A DNA stretch of 64,000 bases, taken from NCBI RefSeq assembly GCF_016461715.1, contig NZ_JAEMUI010000019.1, positions 1 to 64,000 of the forward strand. The letters run 5' to 3'. Shown piece after piece: positions 18,076-26,713 of the stretch; the first letter of the stretch is position 1, and the number at the start of each line of letters is the position of its first letter. The notes under the pieces are model-generated. The model ran no database searches. It had not been told where the DNA came from and was given only the letters and a program-made list of their open reading frames with translations. The DNA comes from Marinomonas spartinae. Lineage in GTDB: Bacteria; Pseudomonadota; Gammaproteobacteria; Pseudomonadales; Marinomonadaceae. A program made the position numbers and the translations under genes.

Positions 18076-18633
18076 TCATGCCAATAGATCGCTGTATGAT
18101 GATATAAACGTAGCGTGGGAAGTTTTTGGTGGGGCTCTTGGCTGTAATCTTGAATAGCGTGAGGGTAAGAGGTGAGTGCTAATGGTATAAGATATAGCGG
18201 GATAGGAAATCGCCACTAAGATTGGCAGGATAAAGGTAAGTACCGCTAAGCAGGCAAGGTGGAAGAGGAGTGTACAAAAGCCACAAGCTGCCCTAAGCCC
18301 TAAGGTATCATTATCGTCCATTGACTTAGCGGAATGATCAGGGTCATGGAAGTCCATGAAGCCCGAGTCCGTCATTTTTTCCCCACCACCATGTTCACCC
18401 ATGTGAACCATTGATGATGCTGGCAGCGTTATTAGCTGTTTTGTCGGTGAATGGGGGAGGTTGTGATGCTGATGCATCGTCGGATTCATATCCATGTGGC
18501 TCATTCCATGAGCTTGCATGTTTAATTGTGATATGAGAGGAACGACATAAATGGCAATGACCGCAAACAGGCTAAGCAAGACGGGAAAACGTCTTGCTTG
18601 CTTATTTGGTTGAATCATTGACCATGTCATCAC
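18076..18633 (-). CDS. DUF2946 protein, His/Met-rich, membrane-anchored
   Basis: This 185-residue protein has an N-terminal membrane segment (VLLSLFAVIAIYVVPLISQL), a His/Met-rich stretch of about 70 residues (MSHMDMNPTMHQHH; MVHMGEHGGGEKM), then RAACGFCTLLFHLACLAVL, the DUF2946 signature with two Cys before a second span. Such proteins sit beside copper or TonB-dependent uptake genes. The His/Met content suggests metal binding in the periplasm, which is inference. The gene precedes the PepSY gene on the same strand, and metal handling may be the shared theme. Confidence 0.7.
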   Translation of the reverse strand: MMTWSMIQPNKQARRFPVLLSLFAVIAIYVVPLISQLNMQAHGMSHMDMNPTMHQHHNLPHSPTKQLITLPASSMVHMGEHGGGEKMTDSGFMDFHDPDHSAKSMDDNDTLGLRAACGFCTLLFHLACLAVLTFILPILVAISYPAISYTISTHLLPSRYSRLQPRAPPKTSHATFISSYSDLLA

Positions 18634-18666
18634 ATAACCCTTATGGAGAAACGAATATCAAGGCCG

Positions 18667-19035
18667 TTAGCCTTGAATATCACCAGCATGTTCTTGCGCG
18701 CTTGAAACAATACATTCCCCAGCAAGGTTAGGTGCGACGCCTACATCAAAACCATCTTTTTCCATGCCTGGTAACCATTTGTCAGTCCAATCCATACTAG
18801 AAATCTCTAAAGGGGTAAAATCGGGATAGTCTTTTTGTCCCCATGAAAGTGCTAATTCTAGTGTTGGCCAAATGGGCAATATTTTATCTTGGCCAAGAGG
18901 GAGGATTAAGCAGCCTTGTGCATCGGATAGGGTCCAAATGCTGTTCTTTTTCTTAATGAGTGCGATGACTTCGTCGTAACGTTGGCGACTCGGTAAGCGG
19001 AAAAATGTCTCGTTAAGAGAAGAAGTCTCAGTCAT
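18667..19035 (-). CDS. DUF2750 protein
   Basis: This protein has 122 residues from the ATG at 19035; an ATG ten codons earlier has no ribosome site. It matches the DUF2750 layout: FFRLPSRQRYDEVIALIKKK, then WTLSDAQGCLIL, IWPTLELALSW and MEKDGFDVGVAPNLAGECIV. It is a small soluble cytoplasmic protein of unknown function, common in gammaproteobacteria. It lies 33 bases upstream of the DUF2946 gene and may share a transcript. Confidence 0.75.
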   Translation of the reverse strand: MTETSSLNETFFRLPSRQRYDEVIALIKKKNSIWTLSDAQGCLILPLGQDKILPIWPTLELALSWGQKDYPDFTPLEISSMDWTDKWLPGMEKDGFDVGVAPNLAGECIVSSAQEHAGDIQG

Positions 19036-19192
19036 AGGATTTGCTCTAATGAAAAAAGAAGGCATTTTACCATAAGAAATCTTAATGGGGCGGCCTAGTG
19101 GGGGAATACTTTAGATAAAATCGTACAGCAGGCGATAAAAAAGCAAAACAGAAGGCGATGCCCAGTATGTTTTGCTTTTCCCTAGGTGACTT

Positions 19193-20212
19193 TTAATACG
19201 TGCTAAACAGTTGATCAAGTGTCGCCAGATGCTGTTGCTTTGCATCCGCTGACATCCAGCTACCGACAATGCTGTTTTTCGCCAATTGGTGCAGTTCTGC
19301 TTTGCTCAGATCGGACTCTTTTATCAAAGCATGATAGTTGTCCACCATATAACCGCCAAAGTAGGCAGGGTCGTCTGAATTGACGGTAGCGTTGAGGCCG
19401 AGCTTTAGCATGTGCTTAATGGGGTGATTTGTTAAATCATCGACCACACACAGTTTTAGGTTAGACAAGGGACAAACGGTGAGGGTTAAGTTGCGCGCTT
19501 TGATTTGCTTAACGAGCTGTTCATCCTCAAGTGCTCTGTTGCCATGGTCAATACGATCCACTTGTATAAGGTCAATGGCTTGCCATACGTAGTCTGCAGG
19601 GCCTTCTTCACCAGCATGGGCGGTCACTTTCAGTCCCAACTCTTGGCAGGCTTTGAAAACGCGAGCAAATTTTTCTGGGGGATGGCCTATTTCCGAGCTG
19701 TCTAATCCTACGCCATCAATCCAATCAAGATAGGGTTTGGCAAGTTCTAGAGTTTCAAATGCACTGTCTTCGCTTAAGTGGCGCAGAAAAGACATAATGA
19801 GTTTAGACGTCATTCCCCACTGTTCTTCTGCTTCTTTTAACGCTTTATAAATGCCGCTGATTTGTGGCTCGAAGTCCACCCCACGGGACAGATGCCCTTG
19901 AGGGTCAAAAAATATCTCCACATGCACGACATTTTCTTGATGTACTTTGGTCAGGTAGGCCATCGTCAAATCATAAAAGTCCGCTTCTTTTAACAGGACG
20001 GACATGCCTTGATAGTACAGGTCCAAGAAGTCCTGAAGATTGGTGAATTGATAGGCGGCTTTCAGGTCTTCAACATTCGAGTATTTTAGCGGGATCTGGT
20101 TGCGTTCAGCCAGTGCAAACATCTGTTCGGGTTCAAAGGTTCCCTCAATGTGAAGGTGTAGTTCGGTTTTTGGCATTTTTTCGGCCAGTGTCATCAGTGT
20201 TTCCACACTCAT
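19193..20212 (-). CDS. Adenine deaminase (adenosine deaminase family)
   Basis: The ATG at 20212, with AAGAGG 6 bases upstream, gives 339 residues. An earlier ATG at 20230 overlaps the xdhC stop. Zinc ligands and catalytic residues are visible: ELHLHIEGT, TAHAGEE, DHGNR and NSDDP. The FFDPQGH and GLDSSEIGHPP stretches are those of the adenine deaminase branch (yeast AAH1-like) rather than true adenosine deaminases, so adenine to hypoxanthine is the likely reaction. It closes a run of uraH-xdhC-deaminase, feeding hypoxanthine to xanthine dehydrogenase. Older annotation would call it add. Confidence 0.82.
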   Translation of the reverse strand: MSVETLMTLAEKMPKTELHLHIEGTFEPEQMFALAERNQIPLKYSNVEDLKAAYQFTNLQDFLDLYYQGMSVLLKEADFYDLTMAYLTKVHQENVVHVEIFFDPQGHLSRGVDFEPQISGIYKALKEAEEQWGMTSKLIMSFLRHLSEDSAFETLELAKPYLDWIDGVGLDSSEIGHPPEKFARVFKACQELGLKVTAHAGEEGPADYVWQAIDLIQVDRIDHGNRALEDEQLVKQIKARNLTLTVCPLSNLKLCVVDDLTNHPIKHMLKLGLNATVNSDDPAYFGGYMVDNYHALIKESDLSKAELHQLAKNSIVGSWMSADAKQQHLATLDQLFSTY

Positions 20213-20226
20213 GGGATACCTCTTTT

Positions 20227-21030
20227 TCATTTAACGGGCATCGCTGCGGATGCTTTTGTGTGTTGTGATGCGCGTATCTTTAACAGCTGGGAAAGGACGG
20301 ATATGGCGATTTCCCCAGGCTGCTTTGAGCGCAAATTGTGTTCACCCATTGGGCAATGCATTTGGTCTATTTGAGCTTGAGTGAAGCCTTTATTGGCTAA
20401 CTTATGGCGGAACCGAGCACTTTTGGTTTGCGATCCAATAACCCCGATAAAGGCCGCATCGTTACGTTTTATTACGGCTTCGGTCAGCTCTAAATCCAGT
20501 TGATGGTTGTGCGTGAGTACCAAATAAAAAGTATTGGCAGGCATGTCGGCAACTTCATCAACGGGGTAATCGCTTATTTTAGTGGTCACCTTGTCCGATA
20601 CCTGTGTCGGGAACTCATCTTGACGACTATCTACCCAGATTAAATGGCAAGGGATATTTTCTAAACAATGCACAATAGCTCGCCCCACATGTCCCGCACC
20701 AAAAATCGCAATGGTTAACGGAGATTGCAGGACACTTTCAAACAGTAATGTCACAAAGCCACCACAACATTGTCCTAATGTCGCCCCAAGGGGATAATCT
20801 TCGGTGCTCGTTTGACTGTCTTTTTCGCTGAGTTTTTCCCTTGCTTTCGCAATGGCTTTCCACTCTAAATGACCGCCGCCGACTGTACCATAAATGGCAT
20901 GCTGTGTAACAAGCATGCGAGCGCCGATTTCCCTTGGTGTAGAACCTTTTATGGCAAACACAGATACCATCACAAAATCGATACCTGATTTTTCCAATTT
21001 AGCGGCTTCTTGAACCCATTTCGTATCCAT
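20227..21030 (-). CDS. xdhC: XdhC, xanthine dehydrogenase accessory protein
   Basis: This 267-residue protein has an N-terminal XdhC/CoxI domain (FAIKGSTPREIGARMLV; GTVGGGHLEWKAI; GQCCGGFVTLLFE) and a C-terminal Rossmann-type domain (IAIFGAGHVGRAIV). XdhC matures the molybdenum cofactor, with sulfuration, and delivers it to xanthine dehydrogenase. The structural genes xdhA and xdhB are not in this window, which is unusual since they normally sit beside xdhC. It is 3 bases after uraH and overlaps or abuts the deaminase gene, a tight operon. Confidence 0.92.
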   Translation of the reverse strand: MDTKWVQEAAKLEKSGIDFVMVSVFAIKGSTPREIGARMLVTQHAIYGTVGGGHLEWKAIAKAREKLSEKDSQTSTEDYPLGATLGQCCGGFVTLLFESVLQSPLTIAIFGAGHVGRAIVHCLENIPCHLIWVDSRQDEFPTQVSDKVTTKISDYPVDEVADMPANTFYLVLTHNHQLDLELTEAVIKRNDAAFIGVIGSQTKSARFRHKLANKGFTQAQIDQMHCPMGEHNLRSKQPGEIAISVLSQLLKIRASQHTKASAAMPVK

Positions 21031-21033
21031 GAT

Positions 21034-21387
21034 TTAGCTACCTCGATATGTACTGTAGCCATAGGGAGAAACTAAAACAGGAACATGGTAGTGGCTGGTT
21101 GCATCATTGATACCAAAGCGAATTACCACCTCATCCAAAAACAGTGGCTCCGCAAGCTGTTTGTCTAAGCGGCGATAATAATCCCCGATGGCAAACTCTA
21201 GTTCATACACGCCTTGATGAAAGTCCTTCTCGGACAGGATAGGCTGGTCACAGCGACCATCACTGTTTGTAATGCTGGTGTTAATTTTGACTTTATCACC
21301 ATCGATCAGCTCATAGAGCGTGATGGCAACGCCCGCCGCTGGGGTGCCGTGTGTTGTGTCCAGAATGTGCGTCGTTAGGTATCCCAT
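21034..21387 (-). CDS. uraH: 5-hydroxyisourate hydrolase (transthyretin-like)
   Basis: This 117-residue protein ends in YRGS, the C-terminal signature of transthyretin-related 5-hydroxyisourate hydrolases. The N-terminal HILDTTHGTPAAGVAI, holding the catalytic His, is also typical. It converts 5-hydroxyisourate, the product of urate oxidation, to OHCU. The next enzyme, UraD, is encoded in the divergent operon at 27658. No urate oxidase gene is in the window. It has full family length. Confidence 0.94.
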   Translation of the reverse strand: MGYLTTHILDTTHGTPAAGVAITLYELIDGDKVKINTSITNSDGRCDQPILSEKDFHQGVYELEFAIGDYYRRLDKQLAEPLFLDEVVIRFGINDATSHYHVPVLVSPYGYSTYRGS

Positions 21388-21574
21388 ATGGTTTTCTCTC
21401 CTGTGATCGCTTTTCTTATGCCGATTGATCCACTACTTAAAGCGACACTGTTTAAGGTGTTACATTACAGGTGTTCTGCCAAGGGGGTAGGGTGTTTTAT
21501 AAAGTGCTTTCGCTTTTTTATCAATAGTGCTTTCGCTGTTTTCGATCCGGTTTTTAAAATGATAGATGAAAAGC

Positions 21575-21604
21575 TATCGATTCTCCGCCTATAGAGAATC
21601 GATA
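21575..21604 (-). terminator. Hairpin after the BMP transporter operon
   Basis: TATCGATTCTC and its exact complement form an 11-bp stem with an 8-base loop, 23 bases past the stop of the BMP gene. On the minus strand it is followed by GCTTTTC, a modest T-run. It probably ends the transporter transcript and separates it from uraH-xdhC. Confidence 0.65.
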
Positions 21605-21626
21605 ACCCATTTACATTAAACGACTG

Positions 21627-22694
21627 TTATTGGGGGATTTTATCGGTAATGCCTTGAACATACCAATTTACTCTTGCTAGTTCTTGGTCTGTCAACGAAT
21701 GGCCAGCAGGCACAACGATTTTCCCGGTATTGTCTTTAATAGGTCCAGTGAACGGTTTGAGTTTGCCTGATTTGATGGCAGCCAATGTTTCATCAATTTT
21801 AGCGCGTACGTCTTTTGGCAGGTTGGGATTGATGGAAGCCAGTTGCAACATGTTGTCGTGGAACCCACCCCAGAAATCCTGCGACTTCCAAGTACCGTCC
21901 ATCACTTGTTGTACGGTTTTTATATAGTAGGGTGCCCAGTGATCACGTACTGAGAAAATATGTGCTTGAGGAGCAAATTTACTCTGATCCGATGCTTGAC
22001 CAATGGCGCGAGCACCACGTTTTTGTGCGGCAATCAGTGGCGCAGGGCTGTCGGTATGTTGAATCAGTACGTCCGCTCCCTGATCCATTAGAGCATTGGC
22101 TGCGTCGGTTTCTTTACCTGGGTCATACCAAGTGTTTGCCCAAACAATTTTTAGCTTGATATTGGGGTTAACACTTTTTGCTCCCATGTAGGTCGCATCG
22201 ATATCACGGATAACTTCCGGAATAGGGAAGGCTCCGATGTAACCAATGGTATTGGTTTTAGTAAGCAATCCAGCGGCAACACCAGAAATATAACGGCCTT
22301 CGTAGGTACGGAGAACATAAGTGCCTAAATTTTTCGCCCGCTTATACCCTGTGGCGTGTTCGAACACCACATTAGGGAAGCGTTTAGCGGCTTTAACGGT
22401 TGCATTCATGAAGCCAAATGATGTCGTAAAGATGACTTTGTTGCCCGCTTTGACAAGTTGGGTAATGACACGTTCTGCGTCGGCGCCTTCTGCCACGTTT
22501 TCAACATACGTCGTTTTTACTTTCCCTTTGAAATATTTCTCCATTTCTTTACGGCCTTGGTCGTGCTCGTAACTCCAGCCCAGATCTCCCACTGGGCCAA
22601 CGTATACGAAGCCTACTTTAAAAGGCTCTTCTGCTTGAGCCATGGTGACGCCAAGCATGAGGCCTACGCCAAGTAATAAACTCTTTAACTTCAT
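21627..22694 (-). CDS. BMP-family periplasmic binding protein of a purine-type ABC importer
   Basis: This 355-residue protein has a signal peptide (LLLGVGLMLGVTMAQA). The BMP/PnrA fold starts KVGFVYVGPVGDLGWSYEHD and continues with TTSFGFMNATVKAA, GAFPIPEVIRDIDATYMGA and VIVPAGHSLTD-like segments. BMP receptors bind nucleosides or purine bases. With the purine genes on both sides, a purine or its breakdown product is the likely ligand. It is the last gene of an ATPase-permease-permease-receptor operon. Confidence 0.88.
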   Translation of the reverse strand: MKLKSLLLGVGLMLGVTMAQAEEPFKVGFVYVGPVGDLGWSYEHDQGRKEMEKYFKGKVKTTYVENVAEGADAERVITQLVKAGNKVIFTTSFGFMNATVKAAKRFPNVVFEHATGYKRAKNLGTYVLRTYEGRYISGVAAGLLTKTNTIGYIGAFPIPEVIRDIDATYMGAKSVNPNIKLKIVWANTWYDPGKETDAANALMDQGADVLIQHTDSPAPLIAAQKRGARAIGQASDQSKFAPQAHIFSVRDHWAPYYIKTVQQVMDGTWKSQDFWGGFHDNMLQLASINPNLPKDVRAKIDETLAAIKSGKLKPFTGPIKDNTGKIVVPAGHSLTDQELARVNWYVQGITDKIPQ

Positions 22695-22798
22695 GATGAA
22701 ACTCCTTGTGCCCTTCGGCGGTTTTGTCGTTGTTAATGGAACGCTTTATTCTATTGTTATTGGTATGTGGCCTTTTATGGCTTAAATTGGCGTCATGG

Positions 22799-23731
22799 TT
22801 AGGCCATATGTCTTGGATCAAACGGTTTTCCGAGTGATCGAGGCGCCAACAGTTTTTCTTTAAATTTATCCGCACTGATGATGACCATGACGAATACTGT
22901 CGCCACATAAGGCAACATGGCTAATAAGTTGGTCGAAATGGTCCAGCCGAATCCTTGGAGAACCAAATGCATAATGCTGGCCAAGCCAAACAAATAGGCT
23001 CCCAGCATAATGCGTCCAACCCGCCAAGAAGCAAAGACCACCAGCGCAAGGGCAATCCAGCCACGGCCAGCTGTCATGTTTTCCGCCCACATAGGGGTAT
23101 AGACTAAGGACATATAAGCCCCAGCGATCCCCGTCATGGCACCACCAAACATAATGGCCAAATAGCGGACCCGAAGTACCTTGATGCCAATGGCATTGGC
23201 GGCATTGGGGTTTTCACCGACGGCTTTGAGTGTTAGTCCCAAGCGAGTTTTGTTAGCAACATACATAATGAGCACGGTCATGATGAAAGAAAGGTAGACC
23301 AACAGATCGTGCTCGAAGAGAATTTTGCCAAGGTACGGAATGGAGGATAGGTACGGGATGGGGATGGGATTAAAGCCTTGAATGGTTTTACCGACAAAAT
23401 CCGATCCGACAAAGGCGCTTAATCCTGTGCCAAAGATGGTTAATGCGAGCCCCGTGGCCACTTGGTTGGCGCCAAGGTGCAACACTAAAACACCAAAGAT
23501 GAGGCTCATGACACAACCCATAGCCATTGCCGCAAGCACGCCAAATGCCATGTTGCCAGTTGAGTAGGCTGCTAAAAAACCAACGACGGCTCCCATGAGC
23601 ATCATCCCTTCCTGGCCTAAGTTCAGTACCCCAGACTTTTCACATATGACTTCGCCAAGAGCAATAAATAATAAGGGAGTACCTGTTTTTATTGCGGAGA
23701 ATAATATTTGTGCTATGAAATCTGCGTCCAA
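22799..23731 (-). CDS. ABC importer permease (BmpC/NupQ type)
   Basis: This 310-residue inner-membrane permease of the ribose/nucleoside branch has about eight to ten hydrophobic segments. The EKSGVLNLGQEGMMLMGA segment near the start and KAVGENPNAANAIGI in the coupling region are typical of the second permease of BMP systems. It lies 9 bases after the partner permease and 104 before the receptor gene. Confidence 0.88.
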   Translation of the reverse strand: MDADFIAQILFSAIKTGTPLLFIALGEVICEKSGVLNLGQEGMMLMGAVVGFLAAYSTGNMAFGVLAAMAMGCVMSLIFGVLVLHLGANQVATGLALTIFGTGLSAFVGSDFVGKTIQGFNPIPIPYLSSIPYLGKILFEHDLLVYLSFIMTVLIMYVANKTRLGLTLKAVGENPNAANAIGIKVLRVRYLAIMFGGAMTGIAGAYMSLVYTPMWAENMTAGRGWIALALVVFASWRVGRIMLGAYLFGLASIMHLVLQGFGWTISTNLLAMLPYVATVFVMVIISADKFKEKLLAPRSLGKPFDPRHMA

Positions 23732-23740
23732 AATAGGCTC

Positions 23741-24808
23741 CTAAGCCGTGGCTTGATGAGTGAAAACAAGGCGGTTGCGAATAAAGAAATCGCACGCCAA
23801 TAAGAAGAAAAGCAAAACGCCTTGAAACATACCGACCACCGCAGTGGGAATATTCATTTGAATCTGTGCCAGATCGCCACCCATATAGAGTACGGCCAAA
23901 AAGATGGCCGCAATAATCGCACCCAGAGGGTGTAAGCGACCCAGATAGGCGACGATGATGGCGGAGTAACCGTATCCAGGGGAAACGTTAGGCACCAATT
24001 GGCCTATGGGGCCAGTCACTTCACATACACCCGCTAGACCTGCCAGCGCACCAGCAAGGAGCATAACAAACCAACTGAGCTTTTTGCTGCTAAAGCCTGC
24101 GTAGGTTGCCGCTGGTTCGTCAGAGCCAAAGACACGCACTTGAAAGCCTAAGTGGGTTTTAGACAAGATAAACCAAGCCACAACAGCAGACAGTAGAGAC
24201 AGCAAAATGCCCAAATGAATTCGAGTTCCCGCAACGAGAATCGGCAGCATGGTTTGATCCGAAAACATAGCAGATTCAGGAAAACCGTAGCCATCAGGGT
24301 CTCGTAGTGGCCCATTGACTGCCCACACCAGTAGATAAAAGGCAATGTAGTTAAACATAATAGTGGTGAGAATAAGGTTCGAGTTGAAGCGTAGTTTTAA
24401 ATAGGTGGGAACAGCAGACCAGGCAATACCCGAGGCAACGCCGGCCAAAAGGGTTAAAGGTAAGGCTAAGGCGCTGGTAGAATCGCCAAAGGCTAGTGCG
24501 ACCGCCGACCCCCCTAATGCTCCAGCAAGTAATTGGCCTTCTGCACCAATATTCCACATATTGGCCCGATAACAAAGTGATAAGCCCACAGCACAAAGTA
24601 GCAGGGGGCACATTTTTACCAGCATTTCTCCCACATTATAGCCATCAGACAAAGGGGCGATGAGTAATACATGCAACGCCTCAATCGGGTTTTTGTCGAG
24701 CGCCGAAAAAAGAATACAGCCAAAAATAAGGGTGAGAGCAATCGCCAGCAGGGGCGAGACAAGTGTCATTAATTGGCTAGGTTGCGTTCGCGCTTGAATA
24801 CGCATCAT
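23741..24808 (-). CDS. ABC importer permease (BmpB/NupP type)
   Basis: This 355-residue inner-membrane permease has a first span near residues 18-38 and ANMWNIGAEGQLLAGALGG, the counterpart of the NLGQEG segment in its partner. The VFGSDEPAATYAGF stretch is the likely ATPase-coupling helix. Its ATG overlaps the end of the ATPase gene by 4 bases, so translation is coupled. It forms a heterodimer with the permease that follows. Confidence 0.88.
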   Translation of the reverse strand: MMRIQARTQPSQLMTLVSPLLAIALTLIFGCILFSALDKNPIEALHVLLIAPLSDGYNVGEMLVKMCPLLLCAVGLSLCYRANMWNIGAEGQLLAGALGGSAVALAFGDSTSALALPLTLLAGVASGIAWSAVPTYLKLRFNSNLILTTIMFNYIAFYLLVWAVNGPLRDPDGYGFPESAMFSDQTMLPILVAGTRIHLGILLSLLSAVVAWFILSKTHLGFQVRVFGSDEPAATYAGFSSKKLSWFVMLLAGALAGLAGVCEVTGPIGQLVPNVSPGYGYSAIIVAYLGRLHPLGAIIAAIFLAVLYMGGDLAQIQMNIPTAVVGMFQGVLLFFLLACDFFIRNRLVFTHQATA

Positions 24809-26379
24809 GCTGTGGTCTCCTGTAACATGTCAGCATCATGCTGTTGGTTGTTAATAAAGGTCCCTGCCATCCATTGGCCAATTTGGTCTATGTTGGTGTT
24901 TTGGGTACGGACAATAGGAGACAAATAACCATCGCATACGGCTGCCATTCGGTCTGCTAGTAAGAATAGTTCATCAATGTCTTCTGATATCAATAAAATG
25001 GCAGCCCCTTGGTCGCGTAGTTCTAATAACGCTTGGTGAATCGCTAATGCTGCACCGACATCTACTCCCCATGTCGGGTGTGCGCAAATCAATACATCAG
25101 GTCGTTGGCCGATTTCGCGTCCCATAATGAATTTTTGTAAGTTCCCGCCACTTAAGCTTTTTGCTTCAGAAAATTCGCCGTGGCATTTGACGCTGTAATC
25201 ACTGATCAGTTGTTTGGCATAGTCTTTTAGTTGCTTCCATTGGACTAAGCCGTATTTGATAAAGCCTTGACTGTGGGTGAGGAGGGTATTTTCCGTTAAG
25301 CTCATATCGGGAACCGCGCCTCGGCCTAAGCGCTCTTCGGGGACATAAGCCATGCCAAGCTGTCGTCGTATAGCGGTTTTTAAATTGCCAATTGGTTGGC
25401 TCTTCATGGTTAGGTGAGCGTTGACGGGACGGCTGTCTTCGCCGCTGATAATGGCCATCAATTCGTCTTGTCCATTGCCGGCGACACCTGCAATACCGAG
25501 AATTTCACCTGCTTTTAGCTCAAGGTTGATGTGTTTTAGTGAAGTGCCAAAGGGATGTTGTGTGCTAAGGGAGAGATCATGAATCTGAAAGCGTACCTCC
25601 GTTCCCTCTTTTTTGGAGTAACCAGCCTCTTGTTCTGCTAAGTCGCCCACCATCATTTTAGCAATGGAATGGGACGTTTCTTCTGCAGGAGAGCAAGTAT
25701 TGATGACTTTGCCACCTCGTAAAATGGTGGCTTTTTCACAAATTTCGGTGACTTCGTGCAGTTTGTGGCTAATGAATAGAATACTGCACCCCTCTGCGGC
25801 GAGTGTTCGCAGTACGCTAAAAAGACCAGACACTTCTTGAGGGGTCAACACTGAGGTCGGTTCGTCCAAAATCAAGAGTTTTACTGATTGGACTAAACAA
25901 CGCATTATTTCTACCCGTTGTCGTTCTCCAATTGAGAGTGAGTGTACGTAACGATGGGGATCGATATTCAAACCATACTCTTGGGATAATTGACGGATTT
26001 TCTCAGCAAGATTGCCAATAGAGGCCAGTTGAGGTTTGCTCAAACAGAGTTCGATATTTTGGCTGACCGTTAGCGTTTCGAACAGAGAAAAATGCTGAAA
26101 GACCATGCCTATCCCAAGCTCTCTCGCCGTGGAGGGTGATTTGATTTCTATTTCTTTGCCATCCCAGATAAGTTGACCTGTGTCTGGCGCGACGACACCA
26201 TAAATGGTTTTGACGAGAGTGCTTTTTCCAGCACCATTTTCTCCCAGCAAAGCATGAATTTCTCCAGGCATGAGGCTCAGGCTAATATTGTCATTGGCAA
26301 GACAGCCAGGATACTGCTTGCTGATATTGATCAGTTCCAGTCTAGGTGAAATATGCTGTGCGGTTTTGGTGTTATTCAC
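24805..26379 (-). CDS. ABC importer ATPase with two nucleotide-binding domains
   Basis: This 524-residue tandem ATPase is of the RbsA/NupO type. The first domain has Walker A GENGAGKST, signature LSIGERQRVEI and Walker B LLILDEPTSVL. The second has the usual weak Walker A (GVAGNGQDEL) and signature LSGGNLQKFIMGRE. It powers the purine-type importer encoded downstream and is the first gene of that operon. It is divergent from puuE, with 334 bases between starts. The name of the transported purine is inference from context. Confidence 0.9.
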   Translation of the reverse strand: MNNTKTAQHISPRLELINISKQYPGCLANDNISLSLMPGEIHALLGENGAGKSTLVKTIYGVVAPDTGQLIWDGKEIEIKSPSTARELGIGMVFQHFSLFETLTVSQNIELCLSKPQLASIGNLAEKIRQLSQEYGLNIDPHRYVHSLSIGERQRVEIMRCLVQSVKLLILDEPTSVLTPQEVSGLFSVLRTLAAEGCSILFISHKLHEVTEICEKATILRGGKVINTCSPAEETSHSIAKMMVGDLAEQEAGYSKKEGTEVRFQIHDLSLSTQHPFGTSLKHINLELKAGEILGIAGVAGNGQDELMAIISGEDSRPVNAHLTMKSQPIGNLKTAIRRQLGMAYVPEERLGRGAVPDMSLTENTLLTHSQGFIKYGLVQWKQLKDYAKQLISDYSVKCHGEFSEAKSLSGGNLQKFIMGREIGQRPDVLICAHPTWGVDVGAALAIHQALLELRDQGAAILLISEDIDELFLLADRMAAVCDGYLSPIVRTQNTNIDQIGQWMAGTFINNQQHDADMLQETTA

Positions 26380-26713
26380 AAAAATTTCCCATCTTAAAAA
26401 GGTCCGGCCGTGTTATTAACAATAGAGTGACTCGGTATATAAACTGCATGCTGCACAAGCCACGCCACTTTATGTCTCTTATTAGCGCGTTTAACCAAAA
26501 AAGTCGCACTTTTTTTGTGCTTTGGTTTTTTTGTTTGCCCTCTTATAGGGCTTATAAAATAGTTGACTGATTGGTTCACTTAGCTCATTTTGTTTATATG
26601 AAATGTTTGTTTCTTTTAATCAATATTTGTGCCAATTTTTTTATGTTATTTTGTGGCAATCTACTGTGTATGGTGAAGTTGCCATGGAATTGTCTTTTTT
26701 ATGGGGTGATGTG
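26380..26713. other. Divergent control region between the purine importer and puuE-uraD
   Basis: These 334 bases hold no gene. They contain the hairpin at 26493-26533 and AT-rich stretches that probably include both promoters. I did not recognise a purine riboswitch. Confidence 0.45.
26493..26533 (+). terminator. Possible attenuator hairpin upstream of puuE
   Basis: AACCAAA pairs with TTTGGTT and GCAC with GTGC around a T-rich loop, and a run of T follows on the plus strand. It lies about 185 bases before the puuE start, so it could end a short leader transcript. The stem is interrupted, so confidence is low. Confidence 0.3.

Noticed and set aside
26603-26713. Longer N-terminus for PuuE
   Set aside because: The extra 37 residues resemble no PuuE sequence. 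The ATG at 26714 has a good ribosome site and matches the family start.
26380-26713. A purine riboswitch upstream of puuE or the importer operon
   Set aside because: I could not place the conserved core positions or the loop-loop pairing of the known purine class.
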